Positions 62,811 to 64,000 of a stretch of DNA of 64,000 nt are shown here, one piece after another. Source of the stretch: Marinomonas sp. TW1 (lineage in GTDB: Bacteria; Pseudomonadota; Gammaproteobacteria; Pseudomonadales; Marinomonadaceae); assembly GCF_001625355.1 (NCBI RefSeq), contig NZ_JSEE01000008.1:124001-188000 (forward strand), given 5' to 3'. A program made the translations under genes and the position numbers. Position 1 is the stretch's first letter, and each line of letters begins with the position of its first letter. The notes beneath the pieces are model-generated. The model searched no databases and was not told the origin of the DNA. It saw only the letters and a list, made by a program, of their open reading frames with translations.

Positions 62811-62833
62811 AGTTGGGTGCGCCGCACCCAACT
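62811..62833 (+). other. Stem-loop between ahpC and ahpF
   Basis: A perfect ten-pair stem (AGTTGGGTGC and GCACCCAACT, loop GCC) lies 14 bp after the ahpC stop. There is no T-run. It may stabilise ahpC mRNA or attenuate read-through so that AhpC exceeds AhpF. Confidence 0.6.
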
Positions 62834-62971
62834 TCGGGCTTTCGCCAGATCTTGGATAACAGCCCTCAATAACTCAAATTTCGGTACTCCATCCTCAAGC
62901 CACGCTTGCTAGGCATGACTTTTTTCGCCCGAAATTTATGGTAATTCTCAATTTAAAACGGATTAGACACT

Positions 62972-64000
62972 ATGTTAGACGCAAATATGAAACAACAATT
63001 GGGCACCTACCTTCAAAATATCGTTAATCCGATTGAGATTACTGTGTCCACTAATGGCAACGATAAATCAGCCGAATTGATTGCCCTTGCACAAGATATC
63101 GAATCACTAAACACCGCCAAAATTGGCGTAACCATTGATGAGAACCCAAGTGGTCGTGCACCACAAATGGCCATTGGCCCAAAAGGTGAAGCACCTCGCG
63201 TTCGCTTTGCAGGTATACCAATGGGACACGAATTTACCTCTCTTGTGCTAGCGCTTTTGCAAGCCGGTGGTCACCCATCGAAAGCCGCACAGGACACCCT
63301 AGAACAAATTAAAGGTTTGGACAGTGAGCTCAACTTCGAGGTGTACATTTCCCTCTCTTGCCATAATTGCCCAGACGTCGTACAAGCCGTTAACCTAATG
63401 GCCGTACTGAATCCGAAAGTGACCGCGACGATGATCGACGGCGCACTTTTCCAAAGCGAAGTAGACGACCGCAACATCATGGCCGTCCCTTCTGTTTACC
63501 TAAATGGTGAGCACTTTGGTCAAGGTCGTATGATGCTGGACGAAATATTGAACAAAGTCGACACGGGTGCTTCCGATAAACAAGCGGCCGCATTATCCGA
63601 AAAAGAAGCGTATGACGTCTTAGTCGTTGGTGGTGGGCCAGCTGGCGCAGCCGCCGCCATTTACTCTGCTCGTAAAGGCATTCGTACCGGCATCGTCGCA
63701 GAACGTTTTGGTGGTCAAGTCGCTGACACCATGGCCATTGAAAACTTTATTTCCGTCAAAGCCACAGACGGCCCTAAATTGGTCGCCGGCTTAGAGCAGC
63801 ACGTACTGGATTACGATGTTGACTTAATGAAGACACAAAAAGCAGTTCGCTTAGAAAAGAAAGAATTTGTCGAAGTCGAATTGGAAAACGGTGCCGTTCT
63901 TAAGAGTAAAACAGTGGTTTTAGCCACTGGCGCTCGTTGGAGAGAAATGAACGTCCCTGGCGAACAAGAATACCGAGGTAAAGGCGTAGCCTACTGCCCG
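62972..64000 (+). CDS. ahpF: Alkyl hydroperoxide reductase subunit F (partial, runs off right edge)
   Basis: The first 343 residues are present. The N-terminal double-thioredoxin-fold domain (about 1-200) carries the C130-H-N-C133 redox centre. The FAD motif [19 protein letters not shown] follows near residue 214, then [15 protein letters not shown]. The window ends at YCP, just before the second CxxC of the thioredoxin-reductase-like domain. AhpF passes electrons from NADH to AhpC. The chosen ATG has only a weak ribosome binding site; a second ATG lies five codons later. Confidence 0.95.
   Translation, partial: MLDANMKQQLGTYLQNIVNPIEITVSTNGNDKSAELIALAQDIESLNTAKIGVTIDENPSGRAPQMAIGPKGEAPRVRFAGIPMGHEFTSLVLALLQAGGHPSKAAQDTLEQIKGLDSELNFEVYISLSCHNCPDVVQAVNLMAVLNPKVTATMIDGALFQSEVDDRNIMAVPSVYLNGEHFGQGRMMLDEILNKVDTGASDKQAAALSEKEAYDVLVVGGGPAGAAAAIYSARKGIRTGIVAERFGGQVADTMAIENFISVKATDGPKLVAGLEQHVLDYDVDLMKTQKAVRLEKKEFVEVELENGAVLKSKTVVLATGARWREMNVPGEQEYRGKGVAYCP

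Noticed and set aside
62972-64000. ahpF as a truncated pseudogene
   Set aside because: The frame is intact to the last base; truncation is due to the window edge.

Overview
The window looks like chromosomal DNA from a marine gammaproteobacterium, most likely Oceanospirillales and close to Marinomonas. The reasons are the mix of TRAP and ABC importers for small carboxylates and polyols, the many c-di-GMP and chemotaxis proteins, a PxpABC operon, a psuK-psuG pair, and DUF2868/DUF3482 neighbours. This assignment is inference, because no rRNA or other marker gene is present. I see no tRNA, rRNA, insertion sequence, integrase, phage gene or CRISPR array.

Positions 1-13730, all minus strand, form a sugar-acid catabolic locus of two transcription units. 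The upstream unit (13730 to 5530) encodes a YiaMNO-type TRAP transporter, an AraD/UlaF-type 4-epimerase, a YbhA-like HAD phosphatase, a LyxK-type kinase, a UlaD-type decarboxylase, an IclR regulator and a UlaE-type 3-epimerase. The downstream unit (5185 to the left edge) encodes a DlgD/YiaK-type reductase, a ribose-type ABC importer and a partial SMP-30/gluconolactonase. Together they give a complete predicted route from 2,3-diketo-L-gulonate to D-xylulose 5-phosphate. Both units are preceded by the same phased 75-bp promoter/operator element containing an IclR-type palindrome.

Positions 14147-29502 are mostly housekeeping and signalling: an EamA exporter with a divergent Lrp-type regulator, a chemoreceptor, the DUF2868 membrane protein with its DUF3482 GTPase, a PlsC-type acyltransferase coupled to a GGDEF/EAL protein, pseudouridine kinase and glycosidase, RlmF, a CSS-domain EAL protein and a lipoprotein.

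Positions 29604-38005 hold an AcoR-like sigma-54 activator divergent from a six-gene ABC operon resembling the glycerol importer GlpSTPQ(U)V. The space between carries phased GTTCA/TGAAC repeats and a sigma-54 promoter.

Positions 38082-49636 hold a DodA-type dioxygenase, a VOC protein, an Rrf2 regulator divergent from a thioredoxin-reductase-like flavoprotein, two paralogous OmpA-type barrels with related 5' leaders, a TIGR03862-like flavoprotein, a DUF502 protein, and a TetR-controlled HlyD/ABC-2 export operon.

Positions 49727-56946 are an apparent 5-oxoproline/D-glutamate operon: LysR regulator, DUF1445 hydro-lyase or D-glutamate-cyclase homologue, DctPQM TRAP transporter and PxpABC. The window ends with a 1282-residue hybrid histidine kinase, an HD-GYP response regulator, ahpC, and ahpF cut by the right edge.
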